This document shows, piece after piece, positions 61,234 to 64,000 of a stretch of 64,000 nt of DNA. The DNA is from Cytophagales bacterium. Lineage in GTDB: Bacteria; Bacteroidota; Bacteroidia; Cytophagales; Cyclobacteriaceae. Position numbers and translations under genes: made by a program. The notes under the pieces were generated by a model. It had not been told where the DNA came from, searched no databases, and was given only the letters and a program-made list of their open reading frames with translations. Numbering within the stretch: the first letter of the stretch is position 1; every line of letters begins with the position of its first letter. The DNA is taken from assembly GCA_017303795.1 (NCBI GenBank), contig JAFLBR010000013.1:1-64000 (forward strand), in the 5' to 3' direction.

Positions 61234-61608
61234 ATGGCTGACGTAAAATCTCTTGGCGATCAACTGGTAGAACTTACCGTTAAAGAAGTAAATGAATTAG
61301 CTTCTTACCTTAAAGAAACTTATGGCATTGAGCCTGCTGCTGCTGCTGTTGCTGTAGCTGCTGGTCCTGCTGCTGGTGGCGCTGCTGCTGCTGAAAAAAC
61401 TAACTTCGATGTGGTTTTGAAGGCTGCTGGTGCTAACAAACTTCAGATTGTTAAGCTTGTAAAAGAATTAACAGGTCTTGGCTTGAAAGAAGCTAAAGAC
61501 GTAGTGGACGGAGCTCCTAAAACTATCAAAGAAGGCTTACCTAAAGACGAAGCTGAAAATCTTAAGAAGCAACTTGTTGAGGCTGGTGCCGAAGTTGAGT
61601 TGAAGTAA
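61234..61608 (+). CDS. rplL: 50S ribosomal protein L7/L12
   Basis: This 124-aa stalk protein recruits translation GTPases. It has an N-terminal dimerisation helix ([16 protein letters not shown]), an Ala/Gly-rich hinge (about 34-53), and the C-terminal domain ([42 protein letters not shown]). A hairpin of attenuator type follows before rpoB. Confidence 0.98.
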   Translation: MADVKSLGDQLVELTVKEVNELASYLKETYGIEPAAAAVAVAAGPAAGGAAAAEKTNFDVVLKAAGANKLQIVKLVKELTGLGLKEAKDVVDGAPKTIKEGLPKDEAENLKKQLVEAGAEVELK

Positions 61609-61647
61609 TCTTCTTGAAGACGAAGGGTAGCGTCTTATCGGAAATCA

Positions 61648-61684
61648 GGCCCCAGATCCATTAAATTGGACCTGGGGTCTTTCC
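61648..61684 (+). terminator. Hairpin/attenuator between rplL and rpoB
   Basis: GGCCCCAG (61648-61655) pairs with CTGGGGTC (61672-61679), including one G-U pair. Across an A-C mismatch the stem continues as TCCA/TGGA, and the tail is TTTCCC. The short, imperfect T tract suggests partial read-through, as described for the rplL-rpoB attenuator in E. coli. Confidence 0.7.
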
Positions 61685-61767
61685 CTATTTATAGTGTGCA
61701 AAACACTATGCCCCAATAATGTAGTAACGGATTAGTCTAGTCCAGGAAATTTAAACGAAGAAGTACC

Positions 61768-64000
61768 TTGGCAAAGAAGACAACACTAAATAACAGGATT
61801 GACTTCTCTTCAATAGAGAAGGTTCTTGAGTATCCAGATTTTCTTGATATTCAACTTCAATCCTTCAAAGACTTTTTGCAGATCGAAACACCTGCAGAAA
61901 AAAGACAGAACGAAGGCCTCTTCAAAGTATTTGCAGAGAACTTCCCCATCTCCGATTCGCGCGAAAACTTCGTGCTGGAGTTTGTGGATTATACCATCGA
62001 CCCACCCAAATACAATGTAGATGAGTGTATCGACCGCGGTTTAACATTCTCTGTTCCGCTTAAAGCGAAACTCCGTCTTACTTGTAATGACGAGGATAAC
62101 GAAGATTTTCAAACCATTGAACAGGAAGTGTTTTTGGGTAACATCCCATACATGACTGAGAAAGGTTCGTTTGTAATCAATGGCGCTGAGCGTGTAATTG
62201 TATCGCAGTTACACCGTTCACCAGGTGTGTTTTTCGCCATGAGTAAACACACTAACGGAACGAAACTTTACTCTGCCCGTATCATTCCATTCAAAGGTTC
62301 CTGGATTGAATTCGCAACCGATGTGAACGCAGTTATGTATGCGTACATCGATCGTAAAAAGAAATTCCCTGTAACCACATTGCTTCGTGCAATTGGTTAT
62401 GGTACTGATAAAGATATTCTTGATCTCTTTGGTTTATCTGAAGAAATTGAAGCCAACAAGAATACACTTAAGAAAACGGTAGGCCGCAAGCTTGCTGCAC
62501 GGGTTCTAAAAACCTGGACAGAAGATTTCGTGGATGAAGATACTGGTGAAGTAGTTTCCATCGACCGTAACGAAGTGTTGTTGGAACGCGACCATGTATT
62601 ATCTGCCGAAGATGTAGACGTAATTATTGAGTCAGGAGTTAAATCAATTATTCTGCACCGCGAAGATGTAAACGTGGCCGATTACCACATCATCTTTAAT
62701 ACACTTGCCAAGGATAACTCAAACTCTGAGAAAGAAGCGGTTGAACAAATCTACCGTCAACTTAGAAATACAGAAGCACCTGATGAACAAACTGCTCGTG
62801 ATATTATCCAGAGCTTGTTCTTCAGCGAAAAGCGTTATGACTTAGGTGAAGTTGGTCGTTACAGAATCAACAAAAAATTAGGTCTTGATCTTAGCTTCGA
62901 TCAACGCGTATTAACAACAGAAGATATTATTCTGATTGTAAAATACCTGATCGGTTTGATCAACTCTAAAGCTGTAGTGGATGATATTGACCACTTGAGC
63001 AACAGACGTGTAAGAACAGTAGGAGAACAATTATATTCTCAGTTTGGTGTAGGTCTTGCCCGTATGGCCAGAACCATCAAAGAAAGAATGAACGTTCGCG
63101 ATAACGAAGATTTCAAACCAGTTGATCTGATCAACGCGCGTACGTTGTCTTCAGTTATCAACTCATTCTTTGGAACTAATCAGCTATCTCAGTTCATGGA
63201 TCAAACCAATCCGCTGGCTGAGATTACACACAAGCGTAGAATGTCGGCCCTCGGCCCAGGCGGTCTTTCAAGAGAGCGTGCGGGTTTTGAAGTGCGAGAT
63301 GTTCACTATACACACTATGGTCGTTTGTGTACCATCGAAACCCCTGAAGGTCCGAACATCGGTTTGATTTCATCACTCTGCGTTCATGCCAAAGTAAATA
63401 AGATGGGCTTTATCGAAACTCCTTACCGTAAGGTAGAGAGTGGTAAAGTGAAAGGTAAAGAAGTAATCTTCCTTACGGCCGAAGAAGAAGATACACACAA
63501 CATCGCGCAGGCTAATGTTAAAATAAAATCAAATGGTGAAATTGAAGATGAGCGCATCAAGGCTCGCTTCGAAGGTGATTTCCCAGTAGTGGAACCAAAA
63601 GAAATCCGCTACATGGATATCGCACCTAATCAGATCGTGTCGATAGCAGCCTCTATGATTCCATTCCTGGAACATGATGATGCTAACCGTGCATTGATGG
63701 GTTCGAACATGCAACGCCAGGCCGTGCCGCTTATTCGCCCGGAAGCGCCTATTGTAGGTACTGGTTTGGAAGGAAGAATTGCCCTCGACTCTCGTACACT
63801 AATTCTTTCGGAAGGAAATGGAACCGTTGAATTTGTTGATGCGAAGAAAATTGTAGTTCGATACGAAGTATCGGAAGAGCAGCAGGTGGTTCGTTTCGAT
63901 GACGAAGTGAAATCGTATAGCCTGATTAAGTTCAGAAGAACCAACCAGGATACTTGTATCAACTTGACACCACTTGTTAAGAAAGGTGAGAAAGTTAGCA
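61768..64000 (+). CDS. rpoB: DNA-directed RNA polymerase subunit beta (5' part, cut by window edge)
   Basis: The frame opens with TTG at 61768. No ATG or GTG lies between it and the in-frame stop at 61738, so TTG is the likely start. About 744 codons are visible. The early [38 protein letters not shown] is followed by the conserved [18 protein letters not shown] and the rifampicin region ([61 protein letters not shown]). Rifampicin-site residues look wild type. The protein forms the catalytic core with the beta-prime subunit encoded downstream. Confidence 0.97.
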   Translation, partial: MAKKTTLNNRIDFSSIEKVLEYPDFLDIQLQSFKDFLQIETPAEKRQNEGLFKVFAENFPISDSRENFVLEFVDYTIDPPKYNVDECIDRGLTFSVPLKAKLRLTCNDEDNEDFQTIEQEVFLGNIPYMTEKGSFVINGAERVIVSQLHRSPGVFFAMSKHTNGTKLYSARIIPFKGSWIEFATDVNAVMYAYIDRKKKFPVTTLLRAIGYGTDKDILDLFGLSEEIEANKNTLKKTVGRKLAARVLKTWTEDFVDEDTGEVVSIDRNEVLLERDHVLSAEDVDVIIESGVKSIILHREDVNVADYHIIFNTLAKDNSNSEKEAVEQIYRQLRNTEAPDEQTARDIIQSLFFSEKRYDLGEVGRYRINKKLGLDLSFDQRVLTTEDIILIVKYLIGLINSKAVVDDIDHLSNRRVRTVGEQLYSQFGVGLARMARTIKERMNVRDNEDFKPVDLINARTLSSVINSFFGTNQLSQFMDQTNPLAEITHKRRMSALGPGGLSRERAGFEVRDVHYTHYGRLCTIETPEGPNIGLISSLCVHAKVNKMGFIETPYRKVESGKVKGKEVIFLTAEEEDTHNIAQANVKIKSNGEIEDERIKARFEGDFPVVEPKEIRYMDIAPNQIVSIAASMIPFLEHDDANRALMGSNMQRQAVPLIRPEAPIVGTGLEGRIALDSRTLILSEGNGTVEFVDAKKIVVRYEVSEEQQVVRFDDEVKSYSLIKFRRTNQDTCINLTPLVKKGEKVS

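Overview
The window is a chromosomal segment of a Bacteroidota bacterium, most likely order Cytophagales. Signs of this are a Por-type (T9SS) sorting domain on a large PKD protein, families typical of the phylum (BatA-domain, DUF4199, DUF2723, GWxTD, DUF5686), little Shine-Dalgarno sequence before genes, promoters of the form TTG-N19-TAnnTTTG at the tRNA/tuf and tRNA-Trp/secE units, and a tmRNA tag reading GENNYAMAA. This placement is inference from gene content; no database was searched.

Layout. 1-110: 5' end of an IS256-type transposase with an inverted repeat. 194-7700: a CDF metal transporter, then a co-directional run of BatA-domain protein, UPF0175/DUF3368 toxin-antitoxin pair, catalytically degenerate dihydroorotase, two DUF4199 membrane proteins and a dolichyl-phosphate-mannose-synthase-like GT2, ending against a small lipoprotein. 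7769-8440: a possible promoter, a GC-rich foldable element, and the tmRNA gene with its terminator. 8491-10136: a three-gene HipB/HipS/HipT-like toxin-antitoxin operon read leftward, with three evenly spaced operator-like palindromes before it. 10354-25221: tRNA-Arg(CCG) and mostly single housekeeping or accessory genes (esterase, two GNATs, D-aminoacylase-like lipoprotein, methyltransferases, Gfo/Idh/MocA oxidoreductase, M1 peptidase, RecQ, mannose-1-phosphate guanylyltransferase, RlmB, GWxTD protein). 25282-30284: large DUF2723 membrane protein, a membrane protein and a TPR protein.

30321-46165 is a surface-polysaccharide locus: multi-spanning membrane protein, glycosyltransferases of GT2 and GT4 type, methyltransferases including FkbM, a Wzm/Wzt ABC exporter whose ATPase has a C-terminal carbohydrate-binding-type domain, and a nucleotide-sugar epimerase/decarboxylase. 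It ends with a secreted propeller-PKD-T9SS protein. 46270-49479 holds an Lrp regulator, a PyrR-like phosphoribosyltransferase, panB and icd. 49536-54812 (leftward) holds a DUF5686 outer-membrane-type protein, ribH with a ParE/RelE toxin-antitoxin pair directly in front of it, a TPR protein and pdhA. 54913-56315 holds recF and a DciA-like gene.

56379 to the end is the classical translation/transcription cluster: tRNA-Tyr, tRNA-Gly, tRNA-Thr, a decayed tRNA copy, tuf, tRNA-Trp, secE, nusG, rplK, rplA, rplJ, rplL and the 5' part of rpoB.

The most notable items are the HipBST-like operon with its 40-bp-phased operator array; two toxin-antitoxin pairs fitted almost without gaps into housekeeping operons; a dihydroorotase-like protein lacking four expected metal or catalytic residues; a decayed tRNA-Thr copy carrying a palindrome in its T loop; a foldable RNA-like element in front of the tmRNA; and a duplicated tmRNA 3' end.
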